A stretch of 64,000 nt of DNA from an uncultured Christensenella sp. (lineage in GTDB: Bacteria; Bacillota; Clostridia; Christensenellales; Borkfalkiaceae): NCBI GenBank assembly GCA_910577375.1, contig CAJTLT010000002.1, positions 247,419 to 311,418 of the forward strand, in the 5' to 3' direction. Position numbers and translations under genes: made by a program. Positions within the stretch are counted from its first letter, which is position 1. The number at the start of each line of letters is the position of its first letter. The notes beneath the pieces were generated by a model that was not told the origin of the DNA, did not search any database, and was given only the letters and a program-made list of their open reading frames with translations. Of this stretch, positions 1 through 7,564 are shown piece after piece.

Positions 1-54
1 CGGGATATTGAGCGTAAAGCACCCGCCTTCTGCGGCACAGAAAATATATTTACT
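1..54 (-). promoter_or_regulatory. L10 (rplJ) leader, 5' part
   Basis: The minus-strand transcript that starts near position 53 carries a GCAGAAGGCGGGTGC element, then TTTACGC and TCAATATCCCG. This resembles the 5' half of the ribosomal protein L10 leader, where the L10-L12 complex represses rplJ-rplL translation. Its place just after rplA is where rplJ is expected. The rest of the leader and rplJ lie outside the window. The identification is from remembered consensus only. Confidence 0.5.
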
Positions 55-59
55 TTGCT

Positions 60-88
60 ATTTTATCGTTTTGACGTTTTACTGTCAA
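60..88 (-). promoter_or_regulatory. Promoter for rplJ leader
   Basis: Minus-strand TTGACA (83-88), a 17-nt spacer and TAAAAT (60-65) form a near-consensus vegetative promoter. It sits directly after the rplA stop, so rplJL can be transcribed apart from rplKA. Confidence 0.75.
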
Positions 89-94
89 GCAATT

Positions 95-784
95 TTAACC
101 TTTGTTATAAGTTACTTTAACGCCGGGGCCCATCGTTGCGGAAAGGGTAACGGATTTGATGTACTGTCCTTTTGCCGCCGCGGGTTTTGCCTTTACGATA
201 GCGTCCATAAGCGCGTTGAAGTTTTCCGCAAGCTTTTCAACGCCGAACGACTTTTTGCCGATGGGGCAGTGAATGATAGCCGTTTTATCCAAACGGTATT
301 CAACCTTACCCGCTTTAACTTCTTTAACGGCTTTCGCAACGTCCATAGTAACCGTACCCGACTTGGGGTTGGGCATCAAGCCCTTGGGTCCGAGGATACG
401 TCCGATTCTACCTACCATACCCATCATATCGGGGGTGGTAATCATAACGTCGAAATCAAACCAGTTCTGCGACTGAATACGCTGAATGGTTTCTTCCGCG
501 CCCACGTAATCCGCGCCCGCAGCCGTTGCCGCGTCCGCCTTGTCGCCCTTCGCGATAACGAGAACCTTCTTCGTTTTACCCGTTCCGTTGGGAAGAACGA
601 GCACGCCGCGGACCTGCTGGTCTGCCTGACGGGGGTCTACGCCCAAACGAACGTGAAGTTCGATTGTTTCGTCGAATTTTGCTTTTGCCGTTTCAACAAC
701 AAGTTTGGCGGCTTCGTTTAATTCATAAGATTTGGAACGGTCGTAAAGCTTTACGCTTTCGGCATATTTTTTAGCAAGTTTCAT
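95..784 (-). CDS. rplA: 50S ribosomal protein L1
   Basis: This is ribosomal protein L1, which forms the L1 stalk of the 50S subunit beside the E site and also acts as a translational repressor of its own operon in many bacteria. The protein is 229 residues, the normal length, and begins [15 protein letters not shown]. The family signature is present around [20 protein letters not shown]. An upstream in-frame extension was rejected because an ideal AAGGAGG site precedes the ATG at 784. The gene starts 13 nt after the rplK stop, so the two are one transcript. The stop is followed at once by the promoter of the next unit. Confidence 0.98.
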   Translation of the reverse strand: MKLAKKYAESVKLYDRSKSYELNEAAKLVVETAKAKFDETIELHVRLGVDPRQADQQVRGVLVLPNGTGKTKKVLVIAKGDKADAATAAGADYVGAEETIQRIQSQNWFDFDVMITTPDMMGMVGRIGRILGPKGLMPNPKSGTVTMDVAKAVKEVKAGKVEYRLDKTAIIHCPIGKKSFGVEKLAENFNALMDAIVKAKPAAAKGQYIKSVTLSATMGPGVKVTYNKG

Positions 785-797
785 CTTCACGCCCTCC

Positions 798-1223
798 TTA
801 CTCTTCCACCGTAACGCCCATAGAGCGCGCGGTGCCTTTAACCATGCTCTTTGCCGCATCCAAATCGGTGCAGTTCAAATCGGGCATTTTGGTTTTTGCT
901 ATTTCTTCTACCTGAGCTTTGGTAAGCTTGCCCACCTTATCTCTGTTGGGGCGTGCGCTTGCCGTTTCCAGACCGAGCGCTTTTTTGATAAGCACGGGCG
1001 TGGGGGGCGTTTTAAGTTCGAAAGTAAAGCTTCTGTCCTGATAAATGGTAACTACGCAGGGAATGATAAGTCCCGCCTGAGCCGCGGTCTTAGCGTTGAA
1101 TTCCTTGGTGAAACCAGGAATGTTTATACCGTGAGGGCCTAACGTAGAACCTACGGGGGGAGCGGGCGTAGCTTTGCCCGCGGGGAGTTGCAATTTAACT
1201 ACCGCAGTAATTTTCTTTGCCAT
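798..1223 (-). CDS. rplK: 50S ribosomal protein L11
   Basis: This is ribosomal protein L11, part of the GTPase-associated centre with L10 and 23S rRNA. The 141 residues match the usual length. The proline-rich start ([25 protein letters not shown]) and the C-terminal rRNA-binding part ([11 protein letters not shown]) are typical. The ATG at 1223 follows AAGGAG. The 185-nt gap to nusG contains a possible weak promoter and a GGATACG/CGTAGCC inverted repeat just upstream of the gene, which may be part of a leader; I could not assign it. Confidence 0.98.
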   Translation of the reverse strand: MAKKITAVVKLQLPAGKATPAPPVGSTLGPHGINIPGFTKEFNAKTAAQAGLIIPCVVTIYQDRSFTFELKTPPTPVLIKKALGLETASARPNRDKVGKLTKAQVEEIAKTKMPDLNCTDLDAAKSMVKGTARSMGVTVEE

Positions 1224-1408
1224 TTTTTAATCTCCTTATGTGGTTAAACGGCTACGCATTGAAAGATTTTACGTATCCTCCCACTATATTCAAAACACAT
1301 ACAAACAACTTAACTGTTCCGCGCTTTGTTTTTTCGGTTAGCTTACATTTATTTAAGTAAGTTGCCGATAAACATATCCGCGCTATCCGTTCTGCCGTTT
1401 CCCATGTT

Positions 1409-1951
1409 TTACTCTTCTATTTTTCTTATCTGGATATATTCCACTTCGACGTCGGTATTTCTGCCGAACATCTGAATATTGACTTTCGCTTTCTGCGCGG
1501 CGTCGTTGAGTTCGGTGATAATTCCCTCGAATCCCTCCAAAGGACCGGCGTCAACGCCTACCTTATCGCCTACCTTGAAGTCTGCGTCAACCACAACCTC
1601 TTCAAGTCGCATTTTGCGTATTTCAGATTCTTTCATAGGAATGGGTCTGCCCTGAGGCCCTACAAAGCCCGTAACGCCTCTTGTGTTGGTTACCCAGTAC
1701 CAAAGCTGGTTGGAATATATCATTTTAATGAACACGTAACAAGGCAACAGCTTGCGTTCAACAATCTTACGCTTGCCGTTCTTTTCTTCAATCGTCTGCT
1801 CCATAGGGATTTTGACGTCGAATATCATGTTCTGCAAATTGTTGTTTTCTATTAACCGAAAAAGGCTGTCCTTCACCATCGATTCATAGCCCGAATAGGT
1901 GTGAAGAATATACCAGCAAGGGTTTTCGGTATCAGCTACCATCGTCGCCAT
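1409..1951 (-). CDS. nusG: Transcription termination/antitermination factor NusG
   Basis: NusG binds RNA polymerase and modulates pausing, Rho-dependent termination and coupling to the ribosome. The 180-residue protein has the NGN domain (CWYILHTYSGYE near the start, then LLPCYVFIKM and TRGVTGFVG) and a C-terminal KOW domain (FKVGDKVGVDAGPLEGFEGIITELN). The start at 1951 lies 3 nt after the secE stop, with GGAG upstream. The order secE-nusG-rplK-rplA is the conserved bacterial arrangement. Confidence 0.97.
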   Translation of the reverse strand: MATMVADTENPCWYILHTYSGYESMVKDSLFRLIENNNLQNMIFDVKIPMEQTIEEKNGKRKIVERKLLPCYVFIKMIYSNQLWYWVTNTRGVTGFVGPQGRPIPMKESEIRKMRLEEVVVDADFKVGDKVGVDAGPLEGFEGIITELNDAAQKAKVNIQMFGRNTDVEVEYIQIRKIEE

Positions 1952-1954
1952 AAT

Positions 1955-2188
1955 TTACGCTCCGATACCCGTAATAAGATGCAGAAGCTCCTGCAAACCG
2001 TAATTGATGCCCGTAACTATCAAAAGGAAAACTGTTACGACCACCAGAACAACGCATGTGCCTCTTACCACTTTCGGAACGCTGGGCCACGTAACCCTTT
2101 TAAGCTCCGAAAAGGTTTCTTTGAGTTTTCTGCCCATTCTTACGAATATGTTGGGCTTTTTGGTATTTTTATCAGACTGATTTGCCAT
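1955..2188 (-). CDS. secE: Preprotein translocase subunit SecE
   Basis: SecE is the small membrane subunit of the SecYEG channel. The protein is 77 residues from the chosen ATG at 2188, which has GGGG about 8 nt upstream. It shows the family motif FSELKRVTWPS before a single C-terminal membrane segment (VVRGTCVVLVVVTVFLLIVTG). A longer in-frame reading upstream has no site and no family resemblance. The 298-nt gap to rpmG holds no credible gene; it has a 9-bp inverted repeat with an A6 loop at 2267-2290 that lacks a U-run. Confidence 0.95.
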   Translation of the reverse strand: MANQSDKNTKKPNIFVRMGRKLKETFSELKRVTWPSVPKVVRGTCVVLVVVTVFLLIVTGINYGLQELLHLITGIGA

Positions 2189-2486
2189 GACACAAACCCC
2201 TTTTAAATTAATTTGCCGCGCAACCGAAAACAACGTTTCCGTCCGGCGCAACCTGCTTTAATCTCTGCAAATCCGAAAAAACGGATTTGCGCGACAATAT
2301 TTCGGTATACGCTTGAAATTGCGCAAAGAATACGAGAGCCGTTTCGCAAAACAACGCATTGCACCGTTTAATCCGCCAAAACCGTTTTAAAACGGCAACG
2401 GCGGCGAAAAAAAATTTACCGCCCGGAAACAAGCTCTCAAACCGCTTAAACCGCACGCACAACAATACGCGGGCTTTGCGTGTATA

Positions 2487-2648
2487 TTACTTGCTCTCTT
2501 TGTGTTCCGTGTGCTTCTTGCAGAAAGGGCAGTATTTCGACATCGTGAGTCTGTCAGGGTCGTTGCGTTTATTTTTATAACTGTCGTAATTGCGGTGTTT
2601 GCACTCGGTACATTCGAAAGTTATTTTGGTTCTTACTTGTGCTTTCAT
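2487..2648 (-). CDS. rpmG: 50S ribosomal protein L33
   Basis: This 53-residue protein begins [16 protein letters not shown] and carries two CxxC knuckles (Cys13/Cys16 and Cys40/Cys43), so it is the zinc-binding form of L33. It ends [29 protein letters not shown] precedes the ATG at 2648. A near-consensus promoter lies 50 nt upstream, so rpmG heads the unit that continues to secE and nusG. The zinc-type L33 suggests that a zinc-free paralogue under Zur control may exist elsewhere, but none is seen here. Confidence 0.96.
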   Translation of the reverse strand: MKAQVRTKITFECTECKHRNYDSYKNKRNDPDRLTMSKYCPFCKKHTEHKESK

Positions 2649-2698
2649 CTGGAAAAACTCCGTACAAAAAAATTACACCCCCGATTGAGTGCTTTTTG

Positions 2699-2727
2699 AG
2701 TTTAACACACATTCGGGGGCTTGTCAA
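2699..2727 (-). promoter_or_regulatory. Promoter for rpmG-secE-nusG
   Basis: Minus-strand TTGACA (2722-2727), a 17-nt spacer and TAAACT (2699-2704) lie about 50 nt upstream of the rpmG start. Confidence 0.75.
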
Positions 2728-2793
2728 CACTTTTTATCTGCATTTAAAGCAATTTAAAGCAAAATCCCCGCAAAAAAATCGGAGATAATTACA

Positions 2794-3303
2794 TTAAGTT
2801 TCAAAAATATAAACGATAAACGCAAACGCCAGACCTATCGCGGCGGCTATAAGCAGCCATCTTCCGCCCTTGCGCACCTGCGCCAGCTTATCAGATTTCT
2901 CGTTTTCTATACGGCGGATTTCCCTTTCCTCTTCCTCGGAATAATAATATTTGTCGGGCAGACGGTAAGGATTTTCCTCTTCTATCAGCATTGGCAAAGA
3001 AGATTTCATAATGTCGGACAAAACCTCGAAATTATCTCCGTATAATTCGTCCCACGTATATGTACGCCCCGTTTCGGGCGCGGTCAAATCGGGTTTCAAC
3101 GGCGCAAACGCATCGAAAACCTCTTTCGCAAAGCCGTTTATAACAAATTTGTCTCTTTTTTCAAGCGCCTCGTCCCAGCGCGCGTCGTATATCTCGTTGT
3201 TTTTACGGTGTGCCTTTAATTCCGCTTTGAACGCGGCGTTCGTAAGCCTTATTCTTTGCTTACGCGCCGCGGCAATCGCAGGATAGTCTTGGTATCTGAA
3301 CAT
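2794..3303 (-). CDS. Hypothetical tail-anchored protein
   Basis: I do not recognise this 169-residue protein. It is highly charged and mostly helical, with a segment rich in Glu (YYYSEEEEREIRRIENEKSDK) just before a single C-terminal membrane helix (WLLIAAAIGLAFAFIVYIF), so it looks like a tail-anchored protein with its bulk in the cytoplasm. It starts 3 nt after the SecB-like gene and shares its promoter. Its job could relate to export targeting or membrane quality control, but that rests on position alone. Confidence 0.7.
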   Translation of the reverse strand: MFRYQDYPAIAAARKQRIRLTNAAFKAELKAHRKNNEIYDARWDEALEKRDKFVINGFAKEVFDAFAPLKPDLTAPETGRTYTWDELYGDNFEVLSDIMKSSLPMLIEEENPYRLPDKYYYSEEEEREIRRIENEKSDKLAQVRKGGRWLLIAAAIGLAFAFIVYIFET

Positions 3304-3306
3304 AGC

Positions 3307-3738
3307 TTAATTCAAATCGCCGGCAGTAAACGCAAACTGGTCTCTGTCTTCGGGGAAAATGGGTCCGGAAATCACGGGCAGATTCAAAGGCGCGATAAAA
3401 GCGCTTGCCGTGAGGTTGGTAACCGCGGAACGAAGATAAGGATATACAAGCTTCGTCGCCTCTATAACGAATCTTCTTTCGTCAGCCGCGCCGCTCATTC
3501 CGTCCACCTCGAAAACGCCTACGAGCGTAGCGAAAATGTTAAAGGGCTTCGGCTCCGCTTCCGTGCTCTCTATCTTAACCGAAAGCGCCACGAAATTGAG
3601 CTTTTCGTTGCCGTTAACCTTTCTCACCTGACGCGAAAACTGCGGTTTTATATCAAGCTTGTCCTCGGGATTGAGTTTTATTCTGTTGAGCTTGAAAGAA
3701 AGCTCTTCCCCCGTTATTCCTTTGAAATCTATTTTCAT
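3307..3738 (-). CDS. SecB-like export chaperone
   Basis: The 143-residue protein aligns by eye along the whole SecB fold: a first strand (GEELSFKLN), KLDIKPQFSRQV, NFVALSVKIES, FATLVGVFEVDGM, and above all VYPYLRSAVTNLTASAFIAPLNLPVISGPIF, which parallels the [28 protein letters not shown] helix-loop of classical SecB. SecB holds preproteins unfolded for SecA. AAAGGAG precedes the ATG at 3738, and TTGACA-N17-TATAAT lies upstream. SecB is uncommon in Firmicutes, and SecB-like antitoxin-linked chaperones exist, so the exact client is open. No toxin-antitoxin pair is visible next to it. Confidence 0.65.
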   Translation of the reverse strand: MKIDFKGITGEELSFKLNRIKLNPEDKLDIKPQFSRQVRKVNGNEKLNFVALSVKIESTEAEPKPFNIFATLVGVFEVDGMSGAADERRFVIEATKLVYPYLRSAVTNLTASAFIAPLNLPVISGPIFPEDRDQFAFTAGDLN

Positions 3739-3768
3739 AATTCAAAATCTCCTTTAATGTATGTCTGT

Positions 3769-3797
3769 ATTATACCCAAACCGTTTATAATTGTCAA
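3769..3797 (-). promoter_or_regulatory. Promoter for SecB-like gene
   Basis: Minus-strand TTGACA (3792-3797), a 17-nt spacer and a perfect TATAAT (3769-3774). It is divergent from the RNase promoter only 19 bp away. Confidence 0.8.
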
Positions 3798-3815
3798 ATT
3801 TTTCCTCTTTTTTTA

Positions 3816-3844
3816 TTGATAATTTGTCCGTTTGATATTATAAT
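3816..3844 (+). promoter_or_regulatory. Promoter for RNase E/G gene
   Basis: TTGATA (3816-3821), a 17-nt spacer and TATAAT (3839-3844) lie about 50 nt upstream of the TTG start at 3895. Confidence 0.75.
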
Positions 3845-3894
3845 CTGTATGTTGTGCAAATCATACGCGGCTAAAACGTAATTGGAGAAAACTT

Positions 3895-5382
3895 TTGGCT
3901 AAAAAAACGGTCTATTTCGACGGTTTCTGCGGTTACACCGTTGCCGCCGTCACCGAAAACGGAAAAGTAAACGAATTCAGCTTTGAAAAGCGCGGCGCAA
4001 ACTGCGCCGTCGGCGACGTTTACAAAGGCAGGGTTGAAAGCGTGCATACGGGAATGCAGGCGGCTTTTATCGACTGCGGGTTAGGCAAAAACTGCTTCCT
4101 TTCGTCGGAAGGTTTTCTCCCCGACGGAGAAAAGCTCGAAGGCGAAATCCCTTCCCTTCCGGAGCTTAAAGCCGGCGACGAAATAATGGTCCAGGTGGTC
4201 AAACTCCCCGTAGGAAACAAGGGTGCAAAAGTCACCGCCCGCCCTACGTTCGTGGGCAAATGTATGATTTATATCCCCGACGTTCCCTTTATCGGCGTTT
4301 CCCGCAAAATCAAAGACGCGGAACTGCGCAAAAATATGGAATACTCCGCAAAAAGACTCAAAGGCGAAACCGACGGAATTATTTTCCGCACCGCCGCGCC
4401 TTACGCAAAGCGCAGCCAGCTCAAAGACGAATACGCTTACCTTAAAAATCTTTATGCGGAAGTAAAAGAAACTTACAAATCCGCCTCCGTGGGCGAACTG
4501 CTTTACGCCGACGCCGCTCTCCCCGTCCGCGTTCTCCGCGACACTCTTTCCACCGATATAGAAAAGGTAATCGCGGGCAACAAAGACCTAAAAGAAAAAT
4601 TAGAGGGCATAATCAACCTCTATCCCGCCCAAACCCGCTGCCCTGTGCAGCTTTACGGCGGAAAAAGAGATATGCTCGACAGCCTCGGCGTTTCAAAACA
4701 GATTTTATCTTTGACGTCGCCGCGCGTCGAGCTTGAAAACGGCGCATATATCGTAATAGAAAAAACCGAAGCGCTCACCGTGATAGACGTAAACACAGGC
4801 AAATTCACGGGCGATTACAGCCTCGAACAAACCGTTTACCACACAAATATCCTCGCCGCAAGAGAAATCGCGCGGCAGGTAAGGCTGAGAAACATAGGCG
4901 GCATCGTGGTTGTTGATTTCATAGATATGCAGAACGCCGCGCATTGCAAAGCGTTAGTCGAAGAGCTCGAACGCGCGCTCAAAGACGACAAAGCGAAATG
5001 CTCCGTTTCCCCAATGTCGAAATTCGGGCTGGTCGAGTTCACAAGAAAGCGCGTCGGCTCAAGTCCGTTGCCGCATATGATAAAGCCTTGCCGCTGTTGC
5101 AACGGAACGGGCTACGGAAAAACTTCAGAATTTATCCTCATAGGCGTACGCACGGAACTTTTAAATCTTTGTGCAGACGGCGCAAAAACCATAAGAATGG
5201 ATATGAATGCCGAAACCCTCGCCCGCCTTACCGAATGGCGGGAACTTTTAAACGATTTAAACTCGCGGCTTAACTGCGCGATTTACGCCGTTCCCCATAA
5301 AACGTATAACGAGGATACCGTAAAATACCGCACGGATATTGCCGATAGCGAAATACCCGACAACGCGATAAAACTCATATAA
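3895..5382 (+). CDS. rng: Ribonuclease E/G family endoribonuclease
   Basis: This 495-residue protein is an RNase E/G-type endonuclease that processes rRNA and starts mRNA decay at 5'-monophosphate ends. It has an N-terminal S1 RNA-binding region (GDVYKGRVESVHTGMQAAFIDCG, about residues 40-65), the catalytic DNase-I-like part with the two metal-binding aspartates in TVIDVNTGKFTG and VVVDFIDM, and a cysteine cluster (PCRCCNGTG) equivalent to the zinc link. Length fits RNase G, without the long scaffold tail of RNase E. The start is TTG at 3895 with GGAG 7 nt upstream. In many Clostridia this gene lies just ahead of rplU; here small genes separate them. Confidence 0.92.
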   Translation: MAKKTVYFDGFCGYTVAAVTENGKVNEFSFEKRGANCAVGDVYKGRVESVHTGMQAAFIDCGLGKNCFLSSEGFLPDGEKLEGEIPSLPELKAGDEIMVQVVKLPVGNKGAKVTARPTFVGKCMIYIPDVPFIGVSRKIKDAELRKNMEYSAKRLKGETDGIIFRTAAPYAKRSQLKDEYAYLKNLYAEVKETYKSASVGELLYADAALPVRVLRDTLSTDIEKVIAGNKDLKEKLEGIINLYPAQTRCPVQLYGGKRDMLDSLGVSKQILSLTSPRVELENGAYIVIEKTEALTVIDVNTGKFTGDYSLEQTVYHTNILAAREIARQVRLRNIGGIVVVDFIDMQNAAHCKALVEELERALKDDKAKCSVSPMSKFGLVEFTRKRVGSSPLPHMIKPCRCCNGTGYGKTSEFILIGVRTELLNLCADGAKTIRMDMNAETLARLTEWRELLNDLNSRLNCAIYAVPHKTYNEDTVKYRTDIADSEIPDNAIKLI

Positions 5383-5390
5383 AATATTAA

Positions 5391-5429
5391 AAAAGCGCGG
5401 GCTTGCGTTTTGCAAGCCCGCGCTTTTTT
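5391..5429 (+). terminator. Terminator after RNase gene
   Basis: A perfect 12-bp GC-rich stem (5395-5406 with 5412-5423) is followed by T6. A-tracts on the other side allow bidirectional use. Confidence 0.9.
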
Positions 5430-5450
5430 ATACGATAATATTCGGGCGTT

Positions 5451-5724
5451 TCAGCTTCCACGTATTACTTTGGTTCTCTTTTTGCCGAACAGTCCGTTCT
5501 TTACAACGTTCCTGTAATCGCAGCGGTCAAAAGGTTTTTCTGCGGCTTAGCAATATACGGTTACGCACTTCGAATTTTCGAATTTTTTCGCAAATTCTAC
5601 TCTTGCGGGCATGAACGCTTTTTCAAGAAAAACGCATACGGCAAACGCGCCGTCTGAATTTCCCTCTCCGCAATATAAACAAACTTTTATAACAATATAG
5701 TCACACTCCGCGCAGAAGTATAAA
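5451..5724 (-). pseudogene. Possible degraded small Cys-rich gene
   Basis: One minus-strand frame reads protein-like on both sides of a single TAA at 5547-5549. Before it comes YFCAECDYIVIKVCLYCGEGN ... FENSKCVTVYC; after it comes AEKPFDRCDYRNVVKNGLFGKKRTKVIRG, ending at TGA 5451-5453. There is no good start codon or ribosome-binding site, and the frame runs into the 3' end of the upstream regulator. It could be a nonsense-mutated small gene, or simply chance. I give it low weight. No other gene is visible in this 340-nt gap. Confidence 0.2.
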
Positions 5725-6066
5725 TCAGCCGCCGTTTTTCGTAACCGAAACAAACGTATTAAGCGTATCTTTTACAGTTTGTTTCAGATTTTCGGGCAAG
5801 CTTCTGTATTGCTCTATTATTTTGAACTCCTCGAAAGTGAAAACGTTATCCCTGCCTACGTTCACGGGGAAATGGTATCTCGTAATACCGAGAACAAAGT
5901 CGGTGGAAACCTCAAAAATCTCCGCAAGCTTAACAAGCGTTTCACTGCTCGGCAAGCAAATTCCCTTTTCCCATTTACAAACTCCCGTCTGCTCTATTCC
6001 TATTAAATCCGCAAGCTGCCTTTGCGTTAATCCTTTATCTTTTCGCAATTTTTTAATATTGTTCAT
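5725..6066 (-). CDS. XRE-family transcriptional regulator
   Basis: This 113-residue protein has a Cro/C1-type helix-turn-helix at residues 1-60 (MNNIKKLRKDKGLTQRQLADLIGIEQTGVCKWEKG) and a short C-terminal helical part (FKIIEQYRSLPENLKQTVKDTLNTF) likely for dimerisation. I chose the ATG at 6066 because the HTH begins there; a longer frame upstream lies in the AT-rich promoter. A perfect 11-bp tandem repeat just upstream may be its own operator. It is divergent from a small gene of unknown function. Confidence 0.88.
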   Translation of the reverse strand: MNNIKKLRKDKGLTQRQLADLIGIEQTGVCKWEKGICLPSSETLVKLAEIFEVSTDFVLGITRYHFPVNVGRDNVFTFEEFKIIEQYRSLPENLKQTVKDTLNTFVSVTKNGG

Positions 6067-6090
6067 ATAACCAGAATATATAATATGCGC

Positions 6091-6112
6091 AAATAATTGA
6101 AAAATAATTGAA
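6091..6112. repeat. 11-bp tandem repeat, putative operator
   Basis: AAATAATTGAA occurs twice in direct tandem (6091-6101 and 6102-6112), one helical turn apart, between the XRE gene and its divergent neighbour. This is a plausible regulator-binding site. Confidence 0.5.
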
Positions 6113-6130
6113 TTAAATTCATATTTTAGC

Positions 6131-6159
6131 TTGACATTCAATTTTTTACTTATTATACT
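6131..6159 (+). promoter_or_regulatory. Promoter of small divergent gene
   Basis: TTGACA (6131-6136), a 17-nt spacer and TATACT (6154-6159). Transcription should begin near 6166, which decides the downstream start codon at 6199. Confidence 0.75.
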
Positions 6160-6198
6160 TTAACTAACTTGAAATACATTCATTTTTTGGGGAGAGCT

Positions 6199-6390
6199 TT
6201 GGACGACCTTATCGTAGAAATGTGCAAAAACGAAAAATTTTTTTCCAAAGAGCAGTTGCTGGCTGAAATTTACTCGATTTTGTCAGGCGAGTATATCGCC
6301 AATTTCGATTATGCCGTCGGCTACCTTTCAATCGAATTTTTAAACGGTCAGAAATTTAAAATCTTTCTTGAAGAAACCACCGCCGTTTAA
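6199..6390 (+). CDS. Small hypothetical protein
   Basis: This short protein (63 residues, LDDLIVEMCKNEKFFSKEQLLAEIYSIL...) has no domain I recognise; it looks like a small alpha/beta protein with no membrane segment. I chose the TTG at 6199 because GGGGAG lies just upstream and the promoter predicts a transcript starting near 6166, too close to the alternative TTG at 6169. It is followed by a strong terminator, so it is a one-gene unit paired head-to-head with the XRE regulator, which probably controls it. Confidence 0.55.
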   Translation: MDDLIVEMCKNEKFFSKEQLLAEIYSILSGEYIANFDYAVGYLSIEFLNGQKFKIFLEETTAV

Positions 6391-6443
6391 ATATCGGGCG
6401 CAAAACCCCGAACCTTAACCCGACCCTTTACTATATAACCCTG

Positions 6444-6479
6444 AAAGCCGCCGCGGGCAATTTTGCCCGCGGCGGCTTT
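6444..6479. terminator. Bidirectional terminator
   Basis: A long perfect GC-rich stem centred on AATTTT, flanked by A and T tracts, lies between convergent genes and can serve both. Confidence 0.85.
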
Positions 6480-6510
6480 ATTCTTCATATCCTTTTTATA
6501 TCCTATTTTA

Positions 6511-6951
6511 TTATAAATAAGTTTTCAGCTTCTGTTCAAAGTTCTCTTCCATATCGATAAGGTCCGTCAAAAGCTTTTTGATTTCCTCATCCATATACTT
6601 TCCGCCGTCGGTAAGAGAAGTTTTAAGCGAAGTCAATCCCGTAACCGTGCCCCTTATCATCATCTGAGCCACGTTCTGCGCGGAATTGTCGTTAGCCGTG
6701 CCCATCTTTATCGCAGACCACATCATCGCCTTTTTAACGGGGCTGGGGTCTTTGAGTTCAACGTTGAGCTTATGCGCAAGAGAAGCCGCCTCGCAGCATA
6801 TTCTTTCGTATTCTTCATGCTCGCGCATAATTTCCTGTTTTATGTTCTCATCCTCTACTTCGGGCAGAATGTCTGAAATAGACGTAAGCGCAAGCTGTGC
6901 GTTGCGGTAAATTTCAGCTAAAACTTCGCTGTCTTTTTTGATTTCTTCCAT
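6511..6951 (-). CDS. Ferritin-like-fold hypothetical protein
   Basis: The 146-residue protein is all-helical, and its pattern matches a small Clostridia family of uncharacterised four-helix proteins: YRNAQLALTSISDILPEVED, then EEYERICCEAASLAHKL, then KKAMMWSAIKMGTANDNSAQNVAQMMIRGTVTGLTSLKTSL. A ferritin-like bundle is likely, although clear di-iron ExxH motifs are not obvious. The ATG at 6951 has an ideal AAGGAG site. I cannot name a function; stress protection is a guess from the fold. Confidence 0.7.
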   Translation of the reverse strand: MEEIKKDSEVLAEIYRNAQLALTSISDILPEVEDENIKQEIMREHEEYERICCEAASLAHKLNVELKDPSPVKKAMMWSAIKMGTANDNSAQNVAQMMIRGTVTGLTSLKTSLTDGGKYMDEEIKKLLTDLIDMEENFEQKLKTYL

Positions 6952-7015
6952 AATTTTCTCCTTAACAAGAGTTTGCCGCGCGCGCAAAAATTTATACGTT
7001 CGCCTCCCTTTTTAG

Positions 7016-7044
7016 TTGACTTGCATATAAAATTATGTTAAATT
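7016..7044 (+). promoter_or_regulatory. Promoter of rplU-rpmA
   Basis: TTGACT (7016-7021), a 17-nt spacer and TAAATT (7039-7044). The -10 is imperfect, but the position suits the ribosomal unit. Confidence 0.5.
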
Positions 7045-7049
7045 TAATA

Positions 7050-7139
7050 ACGAGCCGCTCGGACAAGGCTTTTTTAAGTGCGCTTAAAGCGCCGCCTTAT
7101 ATGTTCGGCGAGACTGGTTAGAGGAGGTATTTTTACACT
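7050..7139 (+). promoter_or_regulatory. rplU 5' leader, possibly structured
   Basis: The 90-nt untranslated leader holds a GCGCTTAAAGCGC palindrome and a GCCG/CGGC pair before GAGGAGG. L21 leaders are autoregulatory in Firmicutes, but I could not match a published consensus. Confidence 0.3.
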
Positions 7140-7547
7140 ATGTACGCTATATTCGAAAACGGCGGAAAACAGTACAAAGCTTGCGTAGGCGACGTATTGA
7201 AGGTTGAAAAGCTCGGCAAACAGGTAGGAGAAAAGGTTGAATTTCCCGTTATCCTCACTGCTGACGAAAAGGGCGTTCAGACCGGCAAAGACGTTGAAAA
7301 CGTTAAAGTTGTTGCAGAAATCGTTGCAGAGGGCAAAGATAAAAAGATAATCGTCTTTAAGTATAAGCCCAAAAAGAACGAAAGAAAGAAACAGGGTCAC
7401 AGGCAGCCCTACGCACAGATTAAGGTGACGGCTATCGGCGCTTCCGAAGCGGAAAAACCCGCCGAAAAGAAACCTGCGGCAAAAAAGCCCGCTGCCAAAA
7501 AAGCCGCGGCTAAACCCGCCGCAACGGCTGAAGCAAAGGCAGAGTAA
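7140..7547 (+). CDS. rplU: 50S ribosomal protein L21
   Basis: L21 is a 23S rRNA-binding protein. The core is canonical: MYAIFENGGKQYKACVGDVLKVEKL at the start, then FKYKPKKNERKKQGHRQPYAQIKVTAI. The protein is 135 residues, about 30 more than usual, because of a low-complexity tail rich in Lys, Ala and Pro (EKKPAAKKPAAKKAAAKPAA...), likely disordered and RNA-facing. GGAGG lies 11 nt upstream of the ATG. It is cotranscribed with rpmA, 17 nt downstream; the prp protease gene usually found between them is absent. Confidence 0.97.
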   Translation: MYAIFENGGKQYKACVGDVLKVEKLGKQVGEKVEFPVILTADEKGVQTGKDVENVKVVAEIVAEGKDKKIIVFKYKPKKNERKKQGHRQPYAQIKVTAIGASEAEKPAEKKPAAKKPAAKKAAAKPAATAEAKAE

Positions 7548-7564
7548 CAAGGAGGAAATAGAAA

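Noticed and set aside
2208..2465. Minus-strand ORF of 85 codons between rpmG and secE
   Set aside because: Implausible composition, no start signal, and it covers an inverted repeat in a leader region.
5725..6141. Longer start for the XRE regulator at 6141
   Set aside because: The extra 25 residues lie in AT-rich promoter and repeat DNA and are not HTH-like; the ATG at 6066 fits the family.
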